Source of the DNA: Lachnospiraceae bacterium Marseille-Q4251
GTDB lineage: Bacteria; Bacillota; Clostridia; Lachnospirales; Lachnospiraceae
Assembly: GCA_018223435.1 (NCBI GenBank)
Contig: JAGTTO010000001.1
Coordinates: forward strand, 3,224,001-3,288,000
Reading direction: 5' to 3'
DNA: 64,000 nt
Part shown: piece by piece, positions 57,108 through 64,000 of the stretch
Layout of the letters: each line of letters opens with the position of its first letter
Numbering within the stretch: position 1 is the first letter of the stretch
The notes under the pieces: generated by a model
What the model saw: only the letters and a program-made list of their open reading frames with translations
Database searches by the model: none
Told to the model about the DNA's origin: nothing
Program-made: the position numbers and the translations under genes

Positions 57108-58325
57108 ATGAAAATGCGAAATTTACTTGCAATGTCTCTTTTAACAGCAGTAGTGGCAACTGCAGCAGTTCCGGTTTTTGCTGAGGAGGAGACGGAAGCG
57201 ACAGAAACTGTGGCAGAAACCGAAGAAGCTACAACGGAAGCAACAGAAGCTGTAACTGAGGAAACTACAACAGAAGCTGTAACTGAGGAAACTACAACAG
57301 AAGCAGCAGAAGCAGAATCCGAAGAGGCTGCAACGGAGGAAGCTACGACAGAGGTAGCTGCAGAAGAGGCAGACGCTGCTGATCCGATCAGCATCAAAGT
57401 ACTGATTCTTCCCAAATTTGAAAATGGTGAAATGACCGGTGATTTCCCGGGCGAGGCTCAGTATTATTACGATGCTTATGTAAAAGATGGTGATGAATAT
57501 GATATCACCGGTGGTTTTGAAGGTAATAAGTTGTATGTAAAAGATGGAGTTGCTTTATATGTTACCGGAATGGGCAAGGTTAATTCCGCAATGAGTCTCC
57601 AGGCTATTCTTTCCGACAGCCGTTTTGATTTCAGCGACGCCTATGTGTTCAGCACAGGCTGTGCCGGATCTGCAATTGAATACGGCGTTATGGGTGATGT
57701 GTATGTCATCACTGCTACCGTTGACTATGATCTTGGTCATCATGCAGATCCCCGTGAACTTACCGACGAGTCCGATGCCACCTGGTATCATGATGATTCC
57801 TATGACAGCGCTTCCTATAAGATTCTGAATCAGGATCTCTGCAACAAAGTATATGATCTTGTAAAAGATGTGAAAATCGAGACAACCGATAACACCAGAG
57901 CTTATATGGCAGCAGCCTTCGATAATGCAGAGTGGGCAACCAGAGATCCGGAAGTGTTAAAGGGAACAACCGTGACCAGCGACAACTACTGGAAAGGAGA
58001 GCATGGTCATGAAACTGCCCTGCTTATGACAGAGACCTACAGCTGCCCGGATCCCTATGCGCTGACTGAGATGGAGGACAATGCACTGGCCGTTGTTCTG
58101 GATCGTTTTGGCATGCTTGACCGTTATATCATTATCCGTGATTCTGTAAATACCGATGTATTTATGAACGGTGCAACTCCGGAGAGCTTATGGGACCCGA
58201 ACTTCGAGGACTCCCTTGATTCCGAGTCCAGCGTAGAATCCGCAGATATCTTTGCAACCGCTATGGAGAACAACTATAAAGTTGGAAGCGTTGTGGTTGA
58301 TGCAATTCTGGACGGAACCTTCTAA
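57108..58325 (+). CDS. Secreted NUP-family (purine nucleoside permease-like) protein with acidic linker
   Basis: A 405-residue exported protein. Start ATG 57108 after AAAGGAG. Residues 1-25 are a signal peptide ending PVFA. Residues about 26-75 are a Glu/Thr/Ala linker with near-identical units TEAVTEETT, encoded by tandem DNA repeats (57248-57300). From about residue 80 it follows the NUP family: ISIKVLILPKFENGEMTGDFPGEAQYY, YVTGMGKVNSAMSLQAILSDSRFDFSDAYVFSTGCAGS and DYDLGHHADPREL. The fold is related to nucleoside phosphorylases, so surface nucleoside binding or cleavage is likely, despite the permease name. No lipobox is seen; the anchoring mode is unclear. Confidence 0.8.
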   Translation: MKMRNLLAMSLLTAVVATAAVPVFAEEETEATETVAETEEATTEATEAVTEETTTEAVTEETTTEAAEAESEEAATEEATTEVAAEEADAADPISIKVLILPKFENGEMTGDFPGEAQYYYDAYVKDGDEYDITGGFEGNKLYVKDGVALYVTGMGKVNSAMSLQAILSDSRFDFSDAYVFSTGCAGSAIEYGVMGDVYVITATVDYDLGHHADPRELTDESDATWYHDDSYDSASYKILNQDLCNKVYDLVKDVKIETTDNTRAYMAAAFDNAEWATRDPEVLKGTTVTSDNYWKGEHGHETALLMTETYSCPDPYALTEMEDNALAVVLDRFGMLDRYIIIRDSVNTDVFMNGATPESLWDPNFEDSLDSESSVESADIFATAMENNYKVGSVVVDAILDGTF

Positions 58326-58347
58326 AAAATAAAAAGATTGAAAATAG

Positions 58348-58402
58348 GCGCTGCCGCTGTATCTGACTTTCAACGAGCTGGATACAGCGGCAGTTCTTTT
58401 TT
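58348..58402 (+). terminator. Terminator of the NUP-family gene
   Basis: CTGCCGCTGTATC pairs perfectly with GATACAGCGGCAG, followed by TTCTTTTTT. Confidence 0.9.
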
Positions 58403-58408
58403 ATTGGC

Positions 58409-58436
58409 TTGTTTTTTTCAATGTTTATGGTATGAT
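58409..58436 (+). promoter_or_regulatory. Promoter of the ATPase-HNH operon
   Basis: TTGTTT (58409-58414) and TATGAT (58431-58436) are 16 apart, 48 bases before the GTG start. Confidence 0.6.
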
Positions 58437-58484
58437 TTTAGCAGAAATGTTTTTTGGAGAGACTGGAAAATCGGAGGATTTTAA

Positions 58485-59702
58485 GTGAAGGAATATTTTA
58501 TCAGTGAGATCGACATAAAAAAATTATATCATTTGTCAGATATAACAATAAAATTAGATTCAACGAAACGCCAGCATCTTCTGCTGACAGGCAAGAATGG
58601 ATCGGGAAAAACATCACTGCTGCTGGAAATAGTAAAATACTTGCAGATGGTTAATGCTGAATTAGATTTTAAAACTCTTGAAATTCATTCGGCTTACAGC
58701 GATCTTTCTATAGGATATGAAGACCTGGAGCGGGCAAAAAGGATTCAAACGTATCGGCAATGGTTTGAAGAAAGTAATGGTATCTGGGTTGTTTTAAATG
58801 ATTATGATGGACTGAAAAAAGCCTGCAAGGATGGAACATTTATTATGGCATATTTCCCAGCAGAACGCAAAGCTCAGTTCCTTCAGCCGGATGGCGTGGA
58901 AAATGTGATCTTGCCAGAGGCTTACGAAATTGATCATAACGCCGGAAACATACTCCTCAAATATATGGTTCATCTGAAGACTCAGCAGGCTTATGCGCGA
59001 AATGAGGGGGCGGAAGCAGTAGCGGAGAAAATTCAGCAGTGGTTTGATCGTTTTGAATCAGCGCTGCGTATTTTGCTGGATGAGGAGTCCATTCATCTGA
59101 TCTATGATTATAAGAAATATAATTTTAAAATCCAGCAGGAAGGAAGAGAATCATTTGGTTTTAATGAGCTGTCGGATGGTTATTCATCCGTGATCTATAT
59201 GGTTTCCGATCTGATTCTCAGAATGGATAAGAACTGGCTGCTGGGAGAAGAAATCAGCCATTACGATTATCAGGGAATTGTGCTGATTGACGAACTGGAA
59301 ACGCATCTGCATATCGAATTACAGAAAAAAATCTTCCCGTTTTTGACAGAGTTTTTCCCTGGAATCCAATTTATCGTGACGACACACTCGCCTTATATTT
59401 TAAACTCCGTTTCCAATGCGAAAGCGTATGATCTGGAAAGAAGAGTAGAAATGGATCATTTATCTGCATTTTCTTCGGATGATCTCGCAGAAGGATATTT
59501 TGAGGCAGATGCATATTCCGAGGAGTTGAAAAAGGAGCTTGAGCAATATGAGGAGCTTTGCTTTAAAAAGGAACTGACAGAAGAAGAGCATGCAAAGCGG
59601 GCGGAACTTAGAATAAAGTTTAAAAATCTGTCGGCAGAACTTTCAGGAGCAGCAAGGGAACGGTTTGAAGATATCGAGCGGAGACGGAAAGCGAATGATT
59701 AA
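58485..59702 (+). CDS. Septu PtuA-like AAA/ABC-type ATPase
   Basis: A 405-residue ATPase. It starts with GTG after GGAGG. Walker A is LTGKNGSGKTSLLL (residues 35-47), the signature-like region is FGFNELSDGYSSVIYM near residue 228, Walker B is IVLIDELETHLHI near 267, and IQFIVTTHSPYIL is the H-loop. This is the OLD/AAA15-type ATPase architecture without a Toprim nuclease. It overlaps the HNH gene by eight bases. The gene order ATPase then HNH and the domain content match PtuA-PtuB of Septu anti-phage systems and retron effector pairs. It is shorter than many PtuA proteins. AT-rich composition compared with 53-58 kb suggests recent gain. Confidence 0.75.
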   Translation: MKEYFISEIDIKKLYHLSDITIKLDSTKRQHLLLTGKNGSGKTSLLLEIVKYLQMVNAELDFKTLEIHSAYSDLSIGYEDLERAKRIQTYRQWFEESNGIWVVLNDYDGLKKACKDGTFIMAYFPAERKAQFLQPDGVENVILPEAYEIDHNAGNILLKYMVHLKTQQAYARNEGAEAVAEKIQQWFDRFESALRILLDEESIHLIYDYKKYNFKIQQEGRESFGFNELSDGYSSVIYMVSDLILRMDKNWLLGEEISHYDYQGIVLIDELETHLHIELQKKIFPFLTEFFPGIQFIVTTHSPYILNSVSNAKAYDLERRVEMDHLSAFSSDDLAEGYFEADAYSEELKKELEQYEELCFKKELTEEEHAKRAELRIKFKNLSAELSGAARERFEDIERRRKAND

Positions 59703-60375
59703 GATTGAAAGAAAGGATACGGAGAAGACAAGGCAGGCTGTTGAAGATCTGAAAAAGGCGAAGCAGTCAGGAAGCTCTTATAATACGGAAAGCGTTAATC
59801 ATGCACTGAGAGAAGTATTTCATGGGAAATGCTATATTTGTGAGAATAAAGAGGCTACCTCATGTCAGATTGAACATTTGGTTCCGCATCGTGAAAATAA
59901 AGAATTGAAATATGATTGGGAAAATCTATTCTGGGCCTGCGCACATTGTAATAATACGAAATCTGACCGGTATGAACCGATTCTGGATTGTACAAAAGAA
60001 CCTGTGGAAAAAGTAATCGCTTTCCGTAAAAAAGGTTATTTTGGGGAAGATGAGAAGCTGGAATTTACAGCCCTGCAGGAAAACGAAGCTGTAAAGAATA
60101 CGATTTCCTTGCTTGAAGCTGTGTACTATGGAACGACGCCCCAGAAACAGATAGAAGCGCGGATCATACGAAAAACTTTGCGAAAAGATCTCTCGCAGTT
60201 TAAAGAATATGTAAGAGAATACCAGGAAGCAGAAGATGAAGACGAAAAAGAAGATATTGGATATCTTTTAGAGAAAGAGCTGAAAGACAGCTCTGCATTC
60301 ACTGCTTTCAAAAGGTGGCTGATCTGGGATAATGAAAGGTATTCAGAGTTGAAAAAATATATTCCGGAAAGCTGA
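59695..60375 (+). CDS. Septu PtuB-like HNH endonuclease
   Basis: A 226-residue nuclease. Start ATG 59695 within the ATPase 3' end (a ten-codon longer frame is possible). The HNH/zinc core is C46-x2-C49 (KCYICENKEA), IEHLVPH with H61 and H65, N77 in WENLFWACAHCNNTKSD, and C82-x2-C85; together they form a treble-clef nuclease site. A helical C-terminal domain (residues about 120-226, rich in Glu/Lys) probably binds the ATPase. In Septu, the ATPase assembles with the HNH subunit and cuts nucleic acid on phage attack. A terminator follows, so the operon has only two genes; no reverse transcriptase or msr RNA is seen. Confidence 0.78.
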   Translation: MIKIERKDTEKTRQAVEDLKKAKQSGSSYNTESVNHALREVFHGKCYICENKEATSCQIEHLVPHRENKELKYDWENLFWACAHCNNTKSDRYEPILDCTKEPVEKVIAFRKKGYFGEDEKLEFTALQENEAVKNTISLLEAVYYGTTPQKQIEARIIRKTLRKDLSQFKEYVREYQEAEDEDEKEDIGYLLEKELKDSSAFTAFKRWLIWDNERYSELKKYIPES

Positions 60376-60400
60376 AGTGATTTTTAGGGAGTCTGCAGAT

Positions 60401-60458
60401 AGGTACTGCCTCTGTGTCTGGCTATAAGTTTTTATAGTAAGATTCAGAGGCAGTTGTT
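60401..60458 (+). terminator. Terminator of the ATPase-HNH operon
   Basis: ACTGCCTCTG pairs with CAGAGGCAGT, with inner CTATAA/TTATAG stem at 60422-60437. Confidence 0.75.
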
Positions 60459-60500
60459 CTATTAAAAATAGTGTTCTGTTTTAATGAGGGAGAAATGATT

Positions 60501-62309
60501 ATGAAAAAACGATGGAGAAAAATAGAATATGATTTGATTAATAAGCAGCAAGCTATAAAAGAAGCTGTTAATAACTGGAAGCTGAGTAAAAGAATGCTTT
60601 CTGTTTTGGGACTGGCTGTTACGGTGTTTTGTATTACGATGATTGCGCTTCTGGTATTTTTCAGACATCGGATGAAAGCACAGGTATTGGATTATTCGGA
60701 CAATACCGTATATTTAATGTCAGTAAGTACGGATCAGTTAATGAAAAATATTGAGGAAAGTACGATTCAGATAATCTCTATGCCTGCAATTATAGAATTT
60801 TTGCAGCAGGAAGATATGGATGAAGTAACCTTGTACCATTCTAAAAAAAATCTGGAAGAAAATTATATGAATCCAATTCTGGGGGCAATGAGATTTGTTC
60901 AATCAATAGAAATTCAATCGGAAAAAAGGGGAGAAACGTATTCCTTTGGAAACAACCGCTCAGGTGACCGGGCGCTGTATAAGCAGAATTACGGAGATTC
61001 TTATAATAAAAAGCAAAAATGGTTTTGGTTTGAAGATAACTATCATAACAAGGATGAAATCTCAATCGTATATCGTAGAGATATTTATGAATTTTCTACG
61101 AAACAAAAATTGGGAACTATTTATGTTGAAGTTTCAGACAAAGATATTTCAGACAGATTATTATATGAATTTAACTATATTGAAAATTCAGAAATTCAGT
61201 TGGTGGATAATTATGGAAACGTAATAGTGGGTGATGGAAAATTTTTTGATAATGCAACAATGGCCGATGTGTATAAGAATACGATAGTCAGCGAGGAAAA
61301 AGAAAAGGCTGTTACGAGAAAGATCGGAAAGGAAAAATATATTCTTGATTATTCAAAGTTAAGTAATGATTGGATGGTTGTACATATTATTCCATGTATA
61401 GAGATTTTTTCTGCAATTGACAAAATGCTTGTGATTGTTATGGGGATCTGGGGCCTGGTAACAGCTGGCATTGTTTTTTCTACCTTTACGATTGCAAGGA
61501 GTATAACACGGCCAATCGAATTGCTGGAGAAAACTATGGAGGAAGTAAAAAGAGGAGATTTTTCAAAATCAGTTCCGGTTATTTCCGGTGGAGAAATTGG
61601 AAGACTATGTAATGGTTTTAATATCATGATTCAAAAAATTAATTCTCTTTTTCATGAATTTGAGATTAAACAGCGGGAAAAGAAAGAAGCAGAACTGCGG
61701 AGTCTTCAAAACCAGATATCACCGCATTTTCTGTATAATATTTTAAATTCTTTAGCCTGTGATGCCAGACTTAGAGGAAATGAAGATTATGCACTTATCC
61801 TGAATGATCTGATTCAGTTATTGAGAAAAAGTTTAAATTATAAGTGCGATTACATTACGGTAGAGGAAGAGATTTCTCTGCTGGAAAACTATCTCCATTT
61901 ACAGCAGTTCCGGTATAGAAATAAATTTGATTATTCGGTAATGATTGATGAAGAAGCCAAAAAGTGCTGCTCTTTAAAACTGATTTTACAGCCGATTGCT
62001 GAAAATTGTATTTTGCATGGAATGGGAAAGAATTTTATGAGAATACGAGTTACAGCCGAAAAAAGAAATTCTGAAATCTGGATCAGCATTCAGGATGATG
62101 GAGAAGGAATGGAGAAGGAACGCCTTTTACAGATACAGAAGGAACTGGAAGCAGGCTTTGAAAACACAGAAAAGCATATAGGTTTAGGCAATGTCAATAA
62201 AAGAATCCGCCTGTATTTTGGAGAAGCATATGGAGTAATAGTTACCAGTGGAAATCATTTTACCAAAGTGGATGTTCACTTTCCGGCAGTATTGGAGGAT
62301 CGCAAATGA
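60501..62309 (+). CDS. YesM-type membrane sensor histidine kinase
   Basis: A 602-residue kinase. Start ATG 60501, eight bases after GAGGGAG. Membrane helices lie at residues about 33-58 and 300-325, with an extracytoplasmic Cache-like sensor domain between. A HAMP segment (SITRPIELLEKTMEEVKRGDFSKSV) is followed by the His_kinase domain with phospho-acceptor H409 in QNQISPHFLYNILNSLA and an ATPase part (LILQPIAENCILHGM, DDGEGM, GLGNVNKRIRLYFG). YesM-YesN pairs usually control uptake of plant or host sugars. The stop overlaps the response regulator start by four bases. Confidence 0.93.
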   Translation: MKKRWRKIEYDLINKQQAIKEAVNNWKLSKRMLSVLGLAVTVFCITMIALLVFFRHRMKAQVLDYSDNTVYLMSVSTDQLMKNIEESTIQIISMPAIIEFLQQEDMDEVTLYHSKKNLEENYMNPILGAMRFVQSIEIQSEKRGETYSFGNNRSGDRALYKQNYGDSYNKKQKWFWFEDNYHNKDEISIVYRRDIYEFSTKQKLGTIYVEVSDKDISDRLLYEFNYIENSEIQLVDNYGNVIVGDGKFFDNATMADVYKNTIVSEEKEKAVTRKIGKEKYILDYSKLSNDWMVVHIIPCIEIFSAIDKMLVIVMGIWGLVTAGIVFSTFTIARSITRPIELLEKTMEEVKRGDFSKSVPVISGGEIGRLCNGFNIMIQKINSLFHEFEIKQREKKEAELRSLQNQISPHFLYNILNSLACDARLRGNEDYALILNDLIQLLRKSLNYKCDYITVEEEISLLENYLHLQQFRYRNKFDYSVMIDEEAKKCCSLKLILQPIAENCILHGMGKNFMRIRVTAEKRNSEIWISIQDDGEGMEKERLLQIQKELEAGFENTEKHIGLGNVNKRIRLYFGEAYGVIVTSGNHFTKVDVHFPAVLEDRK

Positions 62310-63895
62310 AAACAGTATTATTAGTAGAGGATGATTATTCGGTTCGGGAATATTTGAAGAAAGCGATCGCCTGGAAAGAAAATGGATATTGCGTGATTGG
62401 AGAAGCTGATAATGGGGTCGAAGCTCTGGAAGTAATAAGAGAAAAGCTACCGGACATTATGATTACCGATATTCAAATGCCGCAAATGAATGGAACAGAA
62501 CTTATTCACAGAATAAAAGAAGAAGGCTATGCTACAAAATCTGTAGTGTTAAGTTTTTATGATGATTTTGAATATGTACGAAATGCGATGAAGGATGGGG
62601 CAGTGGATTATATATTAAAACATCAGCTTTCAGAAAAAACGATCCTGACTGTATTAGATGGAATTGAGAAAACACAGCAAGATGAGAATATGAACAATGT
62701 CAAAAAAGAAAATTCCATAATGAAACGGCAGTTGAAAAAGAATCAGAATGCAGTTAAATGTGGGATTTTCCGCAAAATGATGGAAGGAAGAACAGAAGAT
62801 TCTTTTTTAGAGCAGTTTGGCATTGTCGGGACAGATATGACATTTGCTGTAGCAGCGTTGCAGTTGAAAAACTCAGAAAATACGGTGTTTCATGAAAAAA
62901 GCAAAGAGTATGATACCGATATACTGGGTTTTTCCGTGTGTAATATCATAGAAGAAATCCTGCAGGAAAAAGGGAATGGAATTGCATGCACAGAAAACAA
63001 TCAAAACTACCTGATATTTTTTTCATGTGATGGAAAAGGTCATGAAATGTTTCTGGAAAAGAAATGTTCTGAAGTTTTGTATACAGTAATGGGGAAAATA
63101 GAGGAGTATTTGAAGCTTTCATCAGCGATCGGCTTAAGTAAATCCTATTCTGCGTTAGAAAATGTAAAACAGGCTTTCTCACAAAGCGCTCAGGCCCTGG
63201 AAAGCGTTTATTATGGAGGATATGGAAAGCTTTATCTTTATTCAGATACAAACTTTTCCGAAGAACTGAATCTTATGTATGGAGAGCTGCAAAAAACTTT
63301 TACTTTGGCCAGAGAAGAAAATATGCTTAAAGAGCCATTAGAAAATTTTCTGGAATATGTGGGAAGAGAAAAACTACGGCCTGATCTGATGCGAAAGCTG
63401 GAAGATTATATTTCAACGAATTTACTTTCTTTTTTCAATCAATTAAAAACAAGTTTTGATAAAGAGATCGAGTTGCCCTACAACCTTTATGGAAATTCGC
63501 TGACTTATGAAGAATGCTGTAGAAAGTTAATCAGCTGTGCAGCGTTTATTGATGAAATGCAGAGGAAAGCGCAAGACTGTTATGAACGGCAGGAGATAAA
63601 CGATGCAGTGAGATATATACGGCACAATTATAATAGAAATATTACTTTAGAAGAAATAGCTAAGTCTGTAAATTTAAGTAAAGTATATTTCAGCCAGTTG
63701 TTTAAAAATGAAACAGGAATGAATTTTACAGATTTTTTAATACAATTTCGAATTGAGGAGGCTGCAAAACTGCTTAAATCAACGGATATGAAAGTTTATG
63801 AAATTGCAGAACAGGTTGGAATTCCGGATCAACATTATTTTAATCGTTTGTTTAAAAATATCACTGGTGTGACCCCTAAAAAGTTTAGAGAGTAA
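62306..63895 (+). CDS. YesN-type AraC-family response regulator
   Basis: A 529-residue regulator translated in overlap with the kinase. Residues 1-120 are the receiver domain with phosphorylated D55 in DIMITDIQMPQMNG and LKHQLSEKTI at its end. A central region (residues about 150-400) is the variable domain of this group. Residues about 430-527 are two AraC helix-turn-helix motifs (ITLEEIAKSVNLSKVYFSQLFKNETGMNF and EIAEQVGIPDQHYFNRLFKNITGVTPKKFRE). It likely activates the gene starting at 63986. Confidence 0.93.
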   Translation: MKTVLLVEDDYSVREYLKKAIAWKENGYCVIGEADNGVEALEVIREKLPDIMITDIQMPQMNGTELIHRIKEEGYATKSVVLSFYDDFEYVRNAMKDGAVDYILKHQLSEKTILTVLDGIEKTQQDENMNNVKKENSIMKRQLKKNQNAVKCGIFRKMMEGRTEDSFLEQFGIVGTDMTFAVAALQLKNSENTVFHEKSKEYDTDILGFSVCNIIEEILQEKGNGIACTENNQNYLIFFSCDGKGHEMFLEKKCSEVLYTVMGKIEEYLKLSSAIGLSKSYSALENVKQAFSQSAQALESVYYGGYGKLYLYSDTNFSEELNLMYGELQKTFTLAREENMLKEPLENFLEYVGREKLRPDLMRKLEDYISTNLLSFFNQLKTSFDKEIELPYNLYGNSLTYEECCRKLISCAAFIDEMQRKAQDCYERQEINDAVRYIRHNYNRNITLEEIAKSVNLSKVYFSQLFKNETGMNFTDFLIQFRIEEAAKLLKSTDMKVYEIAEQVGIPDQHYFNRLFKNITGVTPKKFRE

Positions 63896-63926
63896 AATAG
63901 TGCAATAAAATCTAAATACAGAACAA

Positions 63927-63954
63927 TTACATATACTGAGATGCCTGCTAAAAT
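63927..63954 (+). promoter_or_regulatory. Possible promoter of the gene at the right edge
   Basis: TTACAT (63927-63932) and TAAAAT (63949-63954) are 16 apart, 31 bases before the start at 63986. Confidence 0.4.
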
Positions 63955-63985
63955 AGTTTTACAAAACAAAAAGGAGGGTGCTTTT

Positions 63986-64000
63986 ATGAAGAAGAAAATA
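63986..64000 (+). CDS. Start of the next gene, probably an exported sugar-binding lipoprotein
   Basis: AAGGAGGG followed by ATGAAGAAGAAAATA (MKKKI) at the window edge. The basic start is signal-peptide-like, and a YesM/YesN pair is normally followed by the solute-binding protein of an ABC sugar importer. Only five codons are visible, so identity is an inference from context. Confidence 0.35.

Noticed and set aside
57240..57305. Tandem direct repeats in the NUP gene, considered as CRISPR
   Set aside because: Only two full units of about 27 bases, coding TEAVTEETT, with no spacers.
58485..60375. Considered a retron with ATPase-HNH effectors
   Set aside because: No reverse transcriptase gene or msr/msd-like RNA is found between 56.9 and 60.5 kb.

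Overview
The window looks like a chromosome segment of a spore-forming, anaerobic, plant- and host-glycan-using Firmicute, most likely a gut Lachnospiraceae (Clostridia). The evidence is a GC content near 50 %, strong AGGAGG ribosome binding sites, spore genes (SpoVT, a GerA/GerB/GerC germinant receptor), a flavodiiron protein for oxygen detoxification, a Rex-type site in front of an iron alcohol dehydrogenase, and many glycosidases (GH3, GH31, GH36, GH13). Genus cannot be fixed from the sequence alone.

Layout. 0-2.3 kb: 3' part of a Wadjet JetC-like SMC ATPase. 2.3-5.1 kb: uracil permease embedded in long structured repeats, then spoVT. 5.8-12.1 kb: sugar isomerase, FMN-binding protein, L,D-transpeptidase, thymidine kinase, LCP-like protein, ispE, a GntR regulator. 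12.2-18.4 kb: germinant receptor operon and a large secreted protein. 18.4-23 kb: three-domain flavodiiron protein, MATE exporter, a deletion scar, AraC regulator. 23.3-38.8 kb: GH31, ThrH-like phosphatase, RelA/SpoT-domain protein, HelD-like helicase, XRE regulator, rhodanese-TtcA fusion, OGG-type glycosylase, GH36, zinc-ribbon membrane protein, RecQ, YbaK, and an AT-rich ParB-like gene. 38.9-43.1 kb: PadR regulator divergent from an MFS transporter plus old-yellow-enzyme operon. 43.2-51.3 kb: a nitrilase/ABC chimeric pseudogene, parvulin, transglutaminase-like protein, GlgX-type debranching enzyme, serine hydrolase, Rex-controlled alcohol dehydrogenase. 51.5-53.3 kb: IS200/IS605 element with intact TnpB and broken TnpA. 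53.4-58.3 kb: PepC, GH3, a secreted NUP-family protein. 58.5-60.4 kb: AT-rich Septu-like ATPase-HNH pair. 60.5-64 kb: YesM/YesN-type two-component system and the start of the next gene.

Two patterns run through the window. First, three families of long imperfect palindromic repeats (A, B, D below; C is a short companion) lie between genes; related copies differ in sequence but keep their stems through paired substitutions, so the fold rather than the primary sequence has been conserved. They nest inside each other at 4.34-5.07 kb. Second, at least four gene remnants are deletion scars: an ABC ATPase fused to a histidine kinase tail, a nitrilase fused to another ABC ATPase tail, an EAL-domain tail, and a degraded L,D-transpeptidase tail. 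The best candidates for a little-described system are the structured repeats and the compact ATPase-HNH pair.
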